Assembly: GCA_937139405.1 (NCBI GenBank)
Contig: CAKZPV010000031.1
Span: 243,501 to 307,500 of the forward strand
DNA from: an uncultured Nitrospirota bacterium
GTDB lineage: Bacteria > Nitrospirota > Nitrospiria > Nitrospirales > UBA8639
Length of the DNA: 64,000 nucleotides
Reading direction: 5' to 3'
In this document: piece by piece, positions 9,103 through 20,950 of the stretch
Numbering within the stretch: the first letter of the stretch is position 1
Layout of the letters: each line of letters opens with the position of its first letter
Program-made: the position numbers and the translations under genes
The notes under the pieces: generated by a model
Database searches by the model: none
The model's input: the letters and a program-made list of their open reading frames with translations, nothing else
What the model was told of the DNA's origin: nothing

Positions 9103-10614
9103 ATGCAGATCAAAGCGGAAGAAATCAGTTCTATCATCAAGGAAAAAATCAAGGGGTTTGACCAGCGCGTTGACGTCAAGGAAATGGGATACGTCATCCA
9201 AGTCGGTGACAATATTGCCAAGGTCTATGGACTAGAAGGTGCGATGGCCGGCGAATTATTAGAATTCCCCGGTGGAGTGTACGGAGTGGCATTGAACCTT
9301 GAAGAAGATAGTGTCGGTGTGGTGCTGCTCGGAGAAGACGTTGGCATTCGCGAAGGTGACCCCGTCAAACGTACGGGTCGTATCGCTGAAGTACCTGTGG
9401 GTGAAGCATTGGTCGGGCGAGTTGTTGATGCGATTGGAATGCCTCTTGATGGAAAAGGTCCCATCAATTCGACAGAAACCCGTTTGATTGAAATCAGAGC
9501 CCCCGGTGTGGTGGATAGGCAGTCAGTTGGTGAGCCCTTGCAAACTGGATTAAAAGCCATTGATGCCATGATCCCTGTGGGTCGAGGACAACGGGAATTA
9601 ATTATTGGTGATCGCCAAACGGGGAAAACCGCCATTGCGATCGATACAATCATCAATCAAAAGGGCTTAGATGTCTATTGTTTCTATGTGGCGATTGGCC
9701 AAAAACGTTCAACGGTCGCCCGGGTGGTGAAAACATTAGAAGATCATGGGGCGATGGAATACACCACGGTGATTTCCGCGACCGCGAGTGACTCAGCTTC
9801 GCTGCAATTCTTTTCTCCGTACGCTGGTGTCACCATGGCGGAATATTTTCGTGATAATGGCAAGCATGCGCTGATTGTGTATGACGATTTATCGAAACAT
9901 GCCACGGCGTATCGTCAGCTTTCTCTCCTTCTTCGACGGCCTCCAGGTCGTGAAGCGTATCCAGGTGATGTGTTCTTTTTGCATTCTCGGTTATTGGAAC
10001 GAGCTGCAAAAATGAGCGATGAAAAAGGGGCTGGGAGCTTGACAGCCTTGCCAATTATTGAAACGCAAGCAGGTGACGTCTCTGCGTATATTCCAACCAA
10101 TGTCATTTCTATTACTGATGGGCAGATCTTTTTAGCCGCTGATTTGTTCTACTCTGGTATCCGACCGGCAATTAACGTGGGGTTATCGGTTTCACGCGTG
10201 GGGGGGTCAGCTCAGATTAAAACGATGAAACAAGTCGCTGGGACGTTGAGGCTCGATTTGGCTCAATATCGTGAAATGGCGGCCTTCTCGCAGTTTGGGA
10301 GTGAATTAGATAAAGCCACCCAAGCGCAATTGGCGCGGGGTGTCCGCATGGTGGAATTGCTCAAACAAGAACAATACAAGCCAATGCCTGTCGCCGATCA
10401 AGTGATATCCATTTACGCCGGCGTCAATGGCTTTATCGATAATGTACCGGTGGATAAAATTCGAGAATTCGAAAAAGATCTTATGGCCTACATTAAAGAG
10501 AAGCATGCCATGATTCGTGACGAGGTCAAAAGCAAAAAGAAAATCGATGACGAATTTGGTGGACAACTCAAGCAAATCATTTCAGATTTTAAAAAAGCTA
10601 AAGGCTACGAATAA
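9103..10614 (+). CDS. atpA: F1F0 ATP synthase subunit alpha
   Basis: Alpha is the non-catalytic nucleotide-binding subunit of the F1 hexamer. The 503-aa length is standard. The Walker A motif [14 protein letters not shown] is near residue 170, and the family signature around [17 protein letters not shown] is intact. The ATG at 9103 follows GAAGGGG at good spacing. The gene is packed between atpH (3 bp) and atpG (24 bp), consistent with one transcript. Confidence 0.98.
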   Translation: MQIKAEEISSIIKEKIKGFDQRVDVKEMGYVIQVGDNIAKVYGLEGAMAGELLEFPGGVYGVALNLEEDSVGVVLLGEDVGIREGDPVKRTGRIAEVPVGEALVGRVVDAIGMPLDGKGPINSTETRLIEIRAPGVVDRQSVGEPLQTGLKAIDAMIPVGRGQRELIIGDRQTGKTAIAIDTIINQKGLDVYCFYVAIGQKRSTVARVVKTLEDHGAMEYTTVISATASDSASLQFFSPYAGVTMAEYFRDNGKHALIVYDDLSKHATAYRQLSLLLRRPPGREAYPGDVFFLHSRLLERAAKMSDEKGAGSLTALPIIETQAGDVSAYIPTNVISITDGQIFLAADLFYSGIRPAINVGLSVSRVGGSAQIKTMKQVAGTLRLDLAQYREMAAFSQFGSELDKATQAQLARGVRMVELLKQEQYKPMPVADQVISIYAGVNGFIDNVPVDKIREFEKDLMAYIKEKHAMIRDEVKSKKKIDDEFGGQLKQIISDFKKAKGYE

Positions 10615-10638
10615 TACGCTCGAGAAGTCTGAGTAATT

Positions 10639-13024
<2,386 letters not shown>

Positions 13025-13025
<1 letters not shown>

Positions 13026-13480
13026 TGGATAATTCTGCTACCACCGTGTCAGCAGGCAAGTTTCTCTTGGAAGTAGTCACGCCTGATCATCGTCTGCTAA
13101 GTCAGGAAGTGGACTATGTTTCAGCTCCTGGGAGCGAAGGTGATTTTGGCGTTCTCCCTGGGCACTGTCATTTTCTCACAACGCTGCGTATTGGAGAGCT
13201 TCAATACCGCGTTGGCGAACAAACGGAATTTATGTCTGTGCTTTGGGGATTTGCTGAAGTGACCCCGACTAAGGTGACTATATTAGCTGAGATTGCAGAA
13301 AAGGCTGAAGATATTAATGTTGATCGTGCAGAAGAGGCTGTTCAAAAAGCTGAAGAACAACTGAAACGAGGCGGATTGCCTTCAGAAGTAGAAGAAGCCC
13401 GTGTGAGTTTAGAAAAAGCACGTCTTCGAAAAAAAATTGCCGACAGACACCGTCAAAAAGGCGGGGCCAGACTTTCCTAG
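13025..13480 (+). CDS. atpC: F1F0 ATP synthase subunit epsilon
   Basis: Epsilon couples the F1 shaft to the c-ring and can inhibit ATP hydrolysis. The 151-aa protein has the beta-sandwich N-terminal domain (VVTPDHRLLSQEVDYVSAPG, then GDFGVLPGH) and a C-terminal helical hairpin rich in Glu, Lys and Ala. It begins within the atpD stop codon. The C-terminal tail is slightly longer than usual and ends in basic residues. Confidence 0.95.
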
Positions 13481-13513
13481 CATTTCAACGCGTACCTTTC
13501 TTCCTTACTCTCC

Positions 13514-14464
13514 ATGCCGCATGTCGAAACGCGGACGCAATTCATTGTCACCGCTGGGGAATCCCCTAAAAGACTTGACCACTTTCTTGCTAATCGCGAT
13601 CCCTTCTATTCTCGAACAGCTCTCCAACGTTTAATCGAAGAAGGGCACATCACCGTTGATAGTCAGGTGGTGAAGCCCAGTCATAAGGTTAAACCCGGTG
13701 AAAGAATTCAATTGGTGGTCCCTCGTCCCGAACCACTGGATATACAACCAGAACCCATACCTCTCGATATCCTTCATGAGGATGACGCGCTTCTTGTCCT
13801 CAACAAACCTTCGGGACTCGTGGTACATCCAGCCCCAGGCCATTGGACCGGGACCATGGTCAATGCTTTGCTACACCACATGCAAAGTGGAGAAGGACAT
13901 CTTTCATCCATAGGTGGGAGGGAACGGCCAGGACTGGTACATCGGCTGGATAAGGAAACCACCGGGGTATTAGTTGTGGCCAAGACTGATCACGCGCATC
14001 AACATTTATCTGCGCAATTCAAAGGGCACACGATTAGCCGTCTCTATGAAGCATTGGTATGGAGATCGCCAAAAAAGGGGGAAGGTCGGATTGCATTAGC
14101 TATAGGACGAGATACCAAAGATCGAAAAACCTTTTCTACTCATACGACAAGACCAAAAGAGTCTTTGACAACCTATAAAATTATCGATCGATTTGGAAAA
14201 CTCGCTACCCATGTTTCGTTGACACCAGGAACCGGAAGGACCCATCAACTGCGCGTGCACCTCAAGGCCATTGAATGCCCAATTTTGGGAGATCAAACGT
14301 ATGGAGGAAAAAAAGTCATGGAGGTTGGAGGCATTGACATTCCTCGCGTCATGTTACATGCCAAAGTACTAGGTTTTGTGCATCCTGTCACCAAACAATC
14401 TGTGACATTTTCAGCGCCACTACCAGAAGATATGGAAACTGTACGCCGGGAATTAACCAATTAA
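13514..14464 (+). CDS. RluD/RluA-family rRNA pseudouridine synthase
   Basis: The enzyme isomerises uridine in RNA, probably in 23S rRNA. The 316-aa protein has an N-terminal S4 RNA-binding domain (RLDHFLANRDPFYSRTALQ) and a RluA-type catalytic domain with the motif HRLDKETTGVLVVAK, where the aspartate is the catalytic residue. A second conserved segment reads GRTHQLRVHL. RluD is the closest general match, but the RluC and RluD subfamilies cannot be told apart by eye. It follows atpC by 33 bp and may be cotranscribed with the atp operon. Confidence 0.9.
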   Translation: MPHVETRTQFIVTAGESPKRLDHFLANRDPFYSRTALQRLIEEGHITVDSQVVKPSHKVKPGERIQLVVPRPEPLDIQPEPIPLDILHEDDALLVLNKPSGLVVHPAPGHWTGTMVNALLHHMQSGEGHLSSIGGRERPGLVHRLDKETTGVLVVAKTDHAHQHLSAQFKGHTISRLYEALVWRSPKKGEGRIALAIGRDTKDRKTFSTHTTRPKESLTTYKIIDRFGKLATHVSLTPGTGRTHQLRVHLKAIECPILGDQTYGGKKVMEVGGIDIPRVMLHAKVLGFVHPVTKQSVTFSAPLPEDMETVRRELTN

Positions 14465-14516
14465 GCGGCCACGTCATCTTGACAGGGAACCCTATATTTT
14501 GACTAGATTCAGATCC

Positions 14517-14957
14517 ATGAGTAACAAAGAAACCCTTCAACCCGGGCAAGTGGTAGATATCTTAGGCGAGTTGATTGCGAGCCTCAGTGCTTTTGCCTCC
14601 AAAATACCAGCCGCTTCAAGAATGTCTTTGCCTGGGGGAGTGAAACCAACAGAAGAAGCGGTTGAAGCGTATGAAGATATCGTCTACCGTTTTCGGGATC
14701 GTGCCGGGCACACCTATAAACCTCTCCCGCCTCTATTTGTGGAATCGCTAGAAGCTTTTGAAGCAGGGAAAGTGTTTGACGCAGTTCCGCCTCTCTTGCA
14801 ATGTGTGGAACAGTTGGTTGATCTTCACAACCTAGAAACCATCAAATTTACCCCTGACCAACAACAACGTATGCGAGACTATCATCGTCGTTTGGAGAAA
14901 ATCGTCCCTGAAGCTAAGCAATCTGAGGTCGATCTTCCTACACCGGACTCGTATTAA
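14517..14957 (+). CDS. Conserved-looking hypothetical protein
   Basis: A 146-aa soluble protein of unknown function, starting at ATG 14517 (MSNKETLQPGQVVDILGELI); the frame is open from a TTG at 14499. It looks mostly helical, with no signal peptide or membrane segment. Proline- and phenylalanine-containing patches (YKPLPPLFVESLEAFEAGKV) suggest a compact fold. It follows the pseudouridine synthase on the same strand by ~50 bp. No family was recognised. Confidence 0.7.
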   Translation: MSNKETLQPGQVVDILGELIASLSAFASKIPAASRMSLPGGVKPTEEAVEAYEDIVYRFRDRAGHTYKPLPPLFVESLEAFEAGKVFDAVPPLLQCVEQLVDLHNLETIKFTPDQQQRMRDYHRRLEKIVPEAKQSEVDLPTPDSY

Positions 14958-15029
14958 GATTTTTTAAAAACGGTCCTAACCAGAATGGTTGTTGTATATG
15001 GCGATGGAGCGTGGGGAACGAGAAGGTTT

Positions 15030-15341
15030 TTAGTTCCAGGTTTCACTGTGGAGTTGGTCAAGGTTGGTTCCAAAAAGAGGGCGGTTTTCCCGCGAGGAAG
15101 GATTGCCTATGACTCTCCACGAACTCCCTTTTTTCTCTAAGCCCTCTCCTATACGCACAAGATGATGCGAGACGTTATTCTCCATGATAGACACTCCATT
15201 GAGATCGAGGAGAAAAGTGGTAAATCCCAAGCGATGTGCTCGAAAGACTAATAAGGCCAGTTGTTTGGCTATTTTTGAGTGAAAGTGTCCACTCATCTCA
15301 ATCAACAGAGTATTTGGAGATAGTTGTTGGGTTTGAATCAT
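15030..15341 (-). CDS. Small STAS-like protein without the phosphorylatable serine
   Basis: The 103-aa protein has the beta-alpha pattern of a STAS domain: TLLIEMSGHFHS at the N-terminus, then TTFLLDLNGVSIMENNVSHHLV, the equivalent of the DLSGVxxIDSSG segment of anti-sigma-factor antagonists. At the position of the regulatory Ser/Thr it has Asn-Asn, so phosphorylation control as in SpoIIAA seems impossible. A good ribosome-binding site (AGGGAG) precedes the ATG. It stands alone between a plus-strand hypothetical gene and tRNA-Arg. The STAS assignment rests on pattern only. Confidence 0.55.
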   Translation of the reverse strand: MIQTQQLSPNTLLIEMSGHFHSKIAKQLALLVFRAHRLGFTTFLLDLNGVSIMENNVSHHLVRIGEGLEKKGSSWRVIGNPSSRENRPLFGTNLDQLHSETWN

Positions 15342-15570
15342 GTTAAGGCTCCCTGTAAAAATGATGTATCATTCTCCTTGTCATTCTCTTACAAGGATTA
15401 GAGCCCAAAAATGCAATTCCTTCTATAACCCAGATGAGGGGCAACTCCATGAGAAAGACTAGCAATGGGCAAGAATCAATAAAAGGATAATTGAGATGTC
15501 TTGCTGAGGAAGGAATAGTTGAGAGGATTGCCTGCTAGCAAAATGGAGGAGGTCCTTGTAGTTTTCGAAG

Positions 15571-15600
15571 TTGACGGGTCTGCTGGTAGACCGGTATAAC
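15571..15600 (+). promoter_or_regulatory. Promoter for tRNA-Arg
   Basis: A -35 box TTGACG at 15571-15576 and a -10 box TATAAC at 15595-15600 are separated by 18 bp. Transcription would start about 45 nt before the tRNA, a normal leader length. Confidence 0.6.
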
Positions 15601-15652
15601 GTGGCCTACCTTCCCAAACCTGTTTTGCAAAGAAGACGAAATGACTTAATGT

Positions 15653-15729
15653 GCGCCCGTAGCTCAATTGGATAGAGTATTGGACTTCGAATCCAAGGGT
15701 TACAGGTTCGATTCCTGTCGGGCGCACCA
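15653..15729 (+). tRNA. tRNA-Arg (anticodon TCG)
   Basis: A complete cloverleaf: acceptor GCGCCCG pairs with CGGGCGC; D-arm GCTC/GAGT; anticodon stem TTGGA/TCCAA with loop CTTCGAA (anticodon TCG at 15687-15689); T-arm ACAGG/CCTGT around TTCGATT. The CCA end is encoded. It reads CGA and other CGN arginine codons by wobble. Confidence 0.96.
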
Positions 15730-15854
15730 ATTTCGAATTTTTCCTATTTTCCCTTCCCGGTATCAATACTAGATTTTCTACTAATAGTCTGATGTATTCA
15801 TCCCTTTGTGGAATTCGTTTTTACTCCGAATACTGTATGTTAAGGAGGGAAACC

Positions 15855-15942
15855 ATGAAATTGTATTTGGGGTTAGTACTGGCTCTTCACGACAGGTAGT
15901 GCGACGCTAGTCGAGGATGATCTTTCTGCGGGTTTTAATTAA
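15855..15942 (+). pseudogene. Possible remnant of a small secreted or lipoprotein gene
   Basis: A strong ribosome-binding site (AAGGAGG) precedes an ATG whose frame opens like a signal peptide (MKLYLGLVLAL) but stops after 14 codons. Shifting by one base at about 15883 extends it as LFTTGSATLVEDDLSAGFN before a stop at 15942. This looks like a frameshifted remnant. A short genuine leader peptide is the alternative. Confidence 0.3.
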
Positions 15943-16519
15943 ACTGCGCAATTATACTCTGTTTCCTTTCCTTCTGGGATTTTTCTCAAACACAAACGAA
16001 AGAAAGTTGAGTTGCGAAGAAAATGGCTGTAAAGGTCATGCGTCGCTAACCCTTGTGTGGGAACAAACCAACACGAATTCTTCGGAATTGTTTGTCGGGG
16101 TTTCCGCTAGTGGTAGTGCAGTCTCGCGCGGTGTGCAGCAGGGTTTGGTGGAGATGTCTGGCTGATCAGTTTCTTATTGCTGTTCTTCAATCGCTTGGTC
16201 AGCGCTTCACGGTCGGTTCTTACCATTTACTTTTCTCGAGCTCTTTATTTTCGCACAGCGCACACCGTACGGATCCGCACAGTAACGTTATTTTCATGAA
16301 AGAAGGTGAGTATCGTTGTTGATCTCTTCATAGGATTGTTCGTCAGTTTATTGAGAAATGAGGGAAAAATAACCAGAAATGCTATTTGACATTCTTTTCA
16401 TATTTCATGGCATGTGATTTGCCCGTAACATGGCAGATAGTAGTGCGTCCAGCATTTTTCCTTCAATTAAAAAGAGATGAAAAACTTCATATAGAGACTA
16501 AAATAGTATGGAGCAGGTG
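15943..16519. other. Gene-poor stretch before the hydrolase gene
   Basis: Two overlapping frames here (about 80-90 codons) show no recognisable family and look like decayed coding or non-coding DNA. No RNA gene or clear terminator was found. Confidence 0.4.
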
Positions 16520-17596
16520 ATGACAAATTGTCGTGAGTATCTTAAAACGTTTAACTTCAAAGAAAATATTGAGGGATTGACGAGCCATGAGCGGGGCGAT
16601 GTCTTGGCGGGAATTACGCTGGCGATGCTCGTGTTTCCCCTGGGATTAACCTTTGGCGTGGTTTTCGGTCTTGGAGCCATTGTGGGTATGTGGTCTGCGG
16701 TTGCAGCTGGTCTTGTTGCTGGTCGAGTGGCAGAAGGGCTGCCTGTTCGTTTGGCGTTACCTACACTGAAGAACAATACATTTACACCAAATTTAGAGTT
16801 CAAATTGACGCGGTATCTTTGGCAGACTCTGCTATTGGCTCTGCTATTTCTTGGATTGCCAAATGTCATTGAGGCGAAGGTACAGAGTAAGCTGGTTCCC
16901 TATACTTATGGGGAAACTTCATTTAAGGGTTTCTTAGCGTGGGATGATTCAGTAAAGGGTAAAAGACCTGGGGTCTTGGTGGTCCATGAATGGTGGGGAT
17001 TGAATGACTATGCCCGAATCCGTGCCGAGCAATTAGCCGCCTTGGGATATGTGGCATTTGCTGTGGATATGTACGGGAAGGGAAAAGTGACTACCCATCC
17101 GGAGAAAGCAGGTGAGTGGGCGAAGCTCACGAGTAGCAATGTAGATGAGTGGCAAGGGAGAGCAGAAAAAGGCTTGAAACTGCTTCAGGCAGATCCGAAC
17201 GTCGAGCCGACCCAGTTAGCAGCCATAGGCTATTGTTTTGGTGGAGCGACGGTGATGCAGCTTGTCTATGGGGGGGCGCCTGTGAAAGGGGTAGTCAGTT
17301 TCCATGGGTCGTTGCCTCTTCCCTCTCATTCCAAGCCAATAAACAATTCGGCCAAAGTTCTCATCGCACATGGTGCATCCGATCCGTTTCTCACCGCCAA
17401 TCACATTCAAAAATTTCAAGCTGCTCTGGATACCGCTGAAATTGATTGGCAGATGGTTCTGTTTAGCGGAGCCCAACATAGTTTCACGAATCCAACGGCT
17501 GACCAATATGGATTGAAAGGGGCTAAGTACCAGAAGCAAGCGGATCAACGATCGTGGTTACACATGAAGCAATTTTTTGAAGAATTATTTCCGTGA
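16520..17596 (+). CDS. Dienelactone hydrolase family protein fused behind a SulP-permease fragment
   Basis: Residues ~130-355 are a dienelactone-hydrolase-type alpha/beta hydrolase with the triad Cys239 (GYCFGG), Asp288 (GASDPF) and His320 (AQHSF). Residues ~10-75 instead look like the start of a SulP sulfate/bicarbonate permease (GDVLAGITLAMLVFPLGLTF, then further hydrophobic helices). The match breaks off where the next SulP motif should come. Residues ~96-113 are a second hydrophobic stretch resembling the signal peptide of a secreted hydrolase. The picture is a deletion fusing the front of a permease gene to a whole hydrolase gene. The start at ATG 16520 has GGAG six bases upstream; ATG 16508 is the alternative. 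The substrate is unknown. Confidence 0.8.
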   Translation: MTNCREYLKTFNFKENIEGLTSHERGDVLAGITLAMLVFPLGLTFGVVFGLGAIVGMWSAVAAGLVAGRVAEGLPVRLALPTLKNNTFTPNLEFKLTRYLWQTLLLALLFLGLPNVIEAKVQSKLVPYTYGETSFKGFLAWDDSVKGKRPGVLVVHEWWGLNDYARIRAEQLAALGYVAFAVDMYGKGKVTTHPEKAGEWAKLTSSNVDEWQGRAEKGLKLLQADPNVEPTQLAAIGYCFGGATVMQLVYGGAPVKGVVSFHGSLPLPSHSKPINNSAKVLIAHGASDPFLTANHIQKFQAALDTAEIDWQMVLFSGAQHSFTNPTADQYGLKGAKYQKQADQRSWLHMKQFFEELFP

Positions 17597-17667
17597 CCAT
17601 TTTTATGCAGATCCAAAAAAATACCGGTATAAACATTTGAAGATTTTTTGTATGCTCTCCTATTAAT

Positions 17668-18816
17668 ATGGGACGTCAAACTGTACATGCGATAATTTTC
17701 AACGTTACCTTGTCGGTTGTTTCAATAGTTTTTCTTAATTTTTTGAGTTATGCGGTAATTGTTGGATATTCAGTGTTTCTAACGTTCATGCAGCAGAGCG
17801 AAGATCCGGAACATTTCCAGGTTAGCTTACCCAATTACTCTCAAGATAGGGAGGCCGCCAAAATTATTTTTAAAGATATGGATAAGCAGAGTCATCAATA
17901 TGCAGCTGCTATTGGGTGGTTACCAAATACCCTTCAAACAAAATCAGTTAATATTAATTCTGATCGAAACCGAATACATAAAATTCTTGAGCGTAATACC
18001 ATAAATAAGCAATCGGTTTATTTTTTTGGAGGTTCTACGACTTGGGGAATGGGGGCGTGGGATAATGAAACGATTCCAGCTCTGTTCGGCTCAATCGCGA
18101 ATCTTCCATCATACAATATGGGTCAGTCCGGATGGGTAAGCCGTCAAAATTTAGCACGATTTATAAACGTGTTGAGCCAAGGTACAAAGATAGATATAGC
18201 GATTTTTTATGACGGGCACAATGATGTTACGGTTGGTTGCCGAGTGGAATTGAACCCCCAGGACCATTCAAATGTGACAGTTTTTGAGCGGAAAATTAAT
18301 AAGAAATCAGAAATTGACATCTGGGAATCTTTAGAATTTCTTACCTTAAGCCAGACGAAAAAATTGGCAGACAAAATACGAGGAAAGCTGCTACCTTCCA
18401 CTGTCCAAGTTAATCTCGATAAATCATTAATTTGCGATAATTCCCAAAAACGGGCTCGAAAAGTTGCAACGACTCTTGTGAGCAATTGGGAAATGGCTCA
18501 TGATATTGCTATAGCCAGAAACATAAAGTTTTACGCCGTTCTTCAGCCTACTGGATATTTTGGTATACCGAAGGTCGATCACTTGCAGCAGTATTACTCT
18601 TCCCAGCATCAAAAAGAAATAGCAAAGCAAATTCGAGCGGTCTATCCCTTGCTCAAGGAATTGGTACGAGAGCGCAAGCATGATTGGATTTTTGATTATA
18701 CAGATGCATTCTCTCGTGATGAATATATTTTTATAGGAGCTGTTCATGTTTCTCCAAATGGCAATCAGATTATTGCTGAGCGGCTATATAGGGATATTGT
18801 TGGCAAACAAATGTAG
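17668..18816 (+). CDS. Membrane-anchored SGNH/GDSL-type hydrolase-like protein
   Basis: The 382-aa protein has one N-terminal membrane helix (about residues 8-40) and an SGNH fold: block I FFGGSTTWGMG with the nucleophilic serine, GQSGWVSRQ as block II, and YDGHNDV as block III. Block V reads GAVHVSPNGN, with the catalytic histidine but glycine where the usual aspartate three residues earlier would be. The gene is AT-rich relative to its neighbours. It lies upstream of a carbamoyltransferase, SxtJ and DUF5989 genes, companions of such hydrolases in other genomes. Its role may be acyl or carbamoyl transfer or removal on a glycan or small molecule; no substrate can be named. Confidence 0.78.
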   Translation: MGRQTVHAIIFNVTLSVVSIVFLNFLSYAVIVGYSVFLTFMQQSEDPEHFQVSLPNYSQDREAAKIIFKDMDKQSHQYAAAIGWLPNTLQTKSVNINSDRNRIHKILERNTINKQSVYFFGGSTTWGMGAWDNETIPALFGSIANLPSYNMGQSGWVSRQNLARFINVLSQGTKIDIAIFYDGHNDVTVGCRVELNPQDHSNVTVFERKINKKSEIDIWESLEFLTLSQTKKLADKIRGKLLPSTVQVNLDKSLICDNSQKRARKVATTLVSNWEMAHDIAIARNIKFYAVLQPTGYFGIPKVDHLQQYYSSQHQKEIAKQIRAVYPLLKELVRERKHDWIFDYTDAFSRDEYIFIGAVHVSPNGNQIIAERLYRDIVGKQM

Positions 18817-18917
18817 GGTAATCCTTGAGCAAAGAAATAGAGCGTTAAATTTTCATTAAAAATTTCAAGGGTTCTCAGAAGTCTTTTCTCGATATATTCT
18901 TCAATTGATATGTCTTT

Positions 18918-18941
18918 AGTTGATAATTGCAATTATCAACT
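18918..18941. promoter_or_regulatory. 24-bp perfect palindrome upstream of the carbamoyltransferase gene
   Basis: Two 12-base arms meet without a spacer; the half site reads AGTTGATAATTG. It lies about 135 bp before the likely start of the carbamoyltransferase gene, in an AT-rich gap. The half sites TGATAAT/ATTATCA recall Fur-family boxes, but they are four bases apart rather than the usual one. It is probably an operator for a dimeric regulator. Confidence 0.5.
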
Positions 18942-19075
18942 GCATACTCTCCTAAAGGTATGTCACGAATTTCTTGGGCCACATAACAATGGCTTACCCT
19001 AATCATTAAGTCTTTCACTTACCGAATGGATTGAATTCATCACAAAGAATTACAGGGACTAATGCGTTTCTGATA

Positions 19076-20941
19076 ATGGCTACTCTCTCCTCCCCCAACG
19101 CAATTCTTGGAATATCGGCCTATTATCATGATAGTGCAGCCTGCCTTGTTCAGGACGGGCAGATTGTAGCGGCTGCGCAAGAAGAGCGGTTTACACGTAA
19201 AAAACATGATGCGGGGTTTCCATTTCATGCCGTGGAGTATTGCTTAGGCCAGGGGGGATTAACCATTGGCGAAGTCGATTATCTGGTGTTTTATGACAAA
19301 CCTCTGATTAAGTTTGAACGCCTACTGGAGACCTACTTGTCTTACGCGCCACAAGGGATACGGTCGTTTCTCACAGCGATTCCGGTATGGATCAAAGAAA
19401 AACTCTTTCTACGTAATCTGCTTGATAAGGCTTTTCGTGAAGTTGGTGGTCTAGAAAAAACGGATGCTCTCCCTCCCGTGCTTTTTGGGGAACATCATGA
19501 ATCCCATGCGGCATCGGCGTTTTTCCCTTCGCCTTTTCAGGAAGCTGTTGTGCTCTGTATGGATGGCGTTGGTGAATGGGCGACCACCTCAGCATGGGTC
19601 GGACGTAATAACAAACTGACACCTTTGTGGGAAATCCCCTTTCCGCATTCCATGGGGCTGCTCTATTCAGCCTTTACGTATTATACGGGTTTCAAGGTGA
19701 ATTCAGGTGAATATAAAGTCATGGGCTTGGCTCCTTACGGTGAGCCCACCTATGTTAAAACGATTCTGGATCATCTCGTTGATGTGAAGCCCGATGGCAC
19801 ATTCCGTCTCAATATGGACTATTTTGCGTACTGCACTGGTCTTCGCATGACCAACGAAAAATTTGATAAATTATTCGGTGCGCCTCGCCGCGAATCGGAA
19901 AGTGAATTAACCCAACGAGAAATGGATTTGGCCAGATCGATACAGGAAGTCACCGAGATCGTCATGCTGCGGCTAGCCAACAGTCTTCAGAAAGAAACGG
20001 GTATCAAAAATCTATGTTTATCGGGTGGGGTAGCCCTTAACTGTGTGGGCAATGGCCGCGTTTTGCGCGAAGGCCCCTTTGAGAAACTCTGGATACAACC
20101 CGCTGCCGGTGATGCAGGGAGCGCACTGGGTGCGGCCTTGAATGTACACTATCATTATCTCGACCAACCTCGTCATTGTGAGGGGTTGGAGGATGCCATG
20201 AAAGGCAGTTATCTGGGGCCATCGTTTACCAATGATGAAATAGAGCAGATCTTACGAAAACTAGAAGCCAACTACGAACGCCTTGACGATGCCATGGTCT
20301 GTGATCGTGTGGCGGGACATTTGGCGGACGAGAAAGTCATTGGCTGGTTGCAGGGGCGGATGGAATTTGGGCCACGTTCGCTGGGTGGACGAAGTATTTT
20401 AGGTGACCCACGAAGTGAGAAAATGCAATCCGTCATGAATCTGAAAATTAAATATCGAGAATCCTTTCGGCCTTTTGCGCCGTCGGTGCTGCGGGAACGA
20501 GTCTCAGACTATTTCGATTTGGATACCGACAGTCCCTATATGCTCTTAGTGGCGCCTGTGGCTGAAAATCGACGAGTGGCCCTCCAGGCCGATCAGGAAA
20601 AGCTCTTTGGGATTGACCTTCTAAATGTACCGAAGTCGGATATTCCAGCTGTGACTCACGTGGACTATTCTGCCCGGGTACAAACCGTGACGGCCTCGAC
20701 GAATCCTCGGTATTATAAATTGTTACAAGCGTTTGAAGAAAAAACCGGTTGTGGGGTGTTAATTAATACCTCGTTCAATGTCCGTGGTGAACCCATTGTA
20801 CATACACCGGAAGATGCGTTTCGGTGTTTCATGCGCACAGAAATGGATGTGTTAGTTTTAGAAAATTGTGTGTTACTGAAAGAAAACCAGAAACCAGTTC
20901 CCAAAGACACCGATTGGATGACAGAGTTTGAATTAGATTAA
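19076..20941 (+). CDS. Carbamoyltransferase, NodU/CmcH/SxtI family
   Basis: These enzymes transfer a carbamoyl group from carbamoyl phosphate, via carbamoyl-AMP, to a hydroxyl of a sugar, antibiotic or toxin. The start is placed at ATG 19076 (MATLSSPNAILGISAYYHDS); the frame is open from a TTG at 19031. The 621-aa protein has an N-terminal Kae1-like domain (HHESHAASAFFPSPF, LCMDGVGEWATTS, KVMGLAPYGEP) and a C-terminal YrdC-like domain (GRMEFGPRSLGGRSILGDP, FRPFAPSVL, NTSFNVRGEPIV), the complete set. A dispersed repeat separates it from the sxtJ-like gene. The acceptor molecule is unknown. Confidence 0.93.
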   Translation: MATLSSPNAILGISAYYHDSAACLVQDGQIVAAAQEERFTRKKHDAGFPFHAVEYCLGQGGLTIGEVDYLVFYDKPLIKFERLLETYLSYAPQGIRSFLTAIPVWIKEKLFLRNLLDKAFREVGGLEKTDALPPVLFGEHHESHAASAFFPSPFQEAVVLCMDGVGEWATTSAWVGRNNKLTPLWEIPFPHSMGLLYSAFTYYTGFKVNSGEYKVMGLAPYGEPTYVKTILDHLVDVKPDGTFRLNMDYFAYCTGLRMTNEKFDKLFGAPRRESESELTQREMDLARSIQEVTEIVMLRLANSLQKETGIKNLCLSGGVALNCVGNGRVLREGPFEKLWIQPAAGDAGSALGAALNVHYHYLDQPRHCEGLEDAMKGSYLGPSFTNDEIEQILRKLEANYERLDDAMVCDRVAGHLADEKVIGWLQGRMEFGPRSLGGRSILGDPRSEKMQSVMNLKIKYRESFRPFAPSVLRERVSDYFDLDTDSPYMLLVAPVAENRRVALQADQEKLFGIDLLNVPKSDIPAVTHVDYSARVQTVTASTNPRYYKLLQAFEEKTGCGVLINTSFNVRGEPIVHTPEDAFRCFMRTEMDVLVLENCVLLKENQKPVPKDTDWMTEFELD

Positions 20942-20950
20942 TTCAGAGGG

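Noticed and set aside
15476..15766. Minus-strand frame with the segment RPTGIEPVTLGFEVQYSIQL
   Set aside because: It is the reverse reading of tRNA-Arg, a well-known annotation artefact.
18918..18941. Fur box
   Set aside because: Half sites are Fur-like, but the spacing and overall symmetry do not fit the 7-1-7 layout; kept as an unassigned operator.
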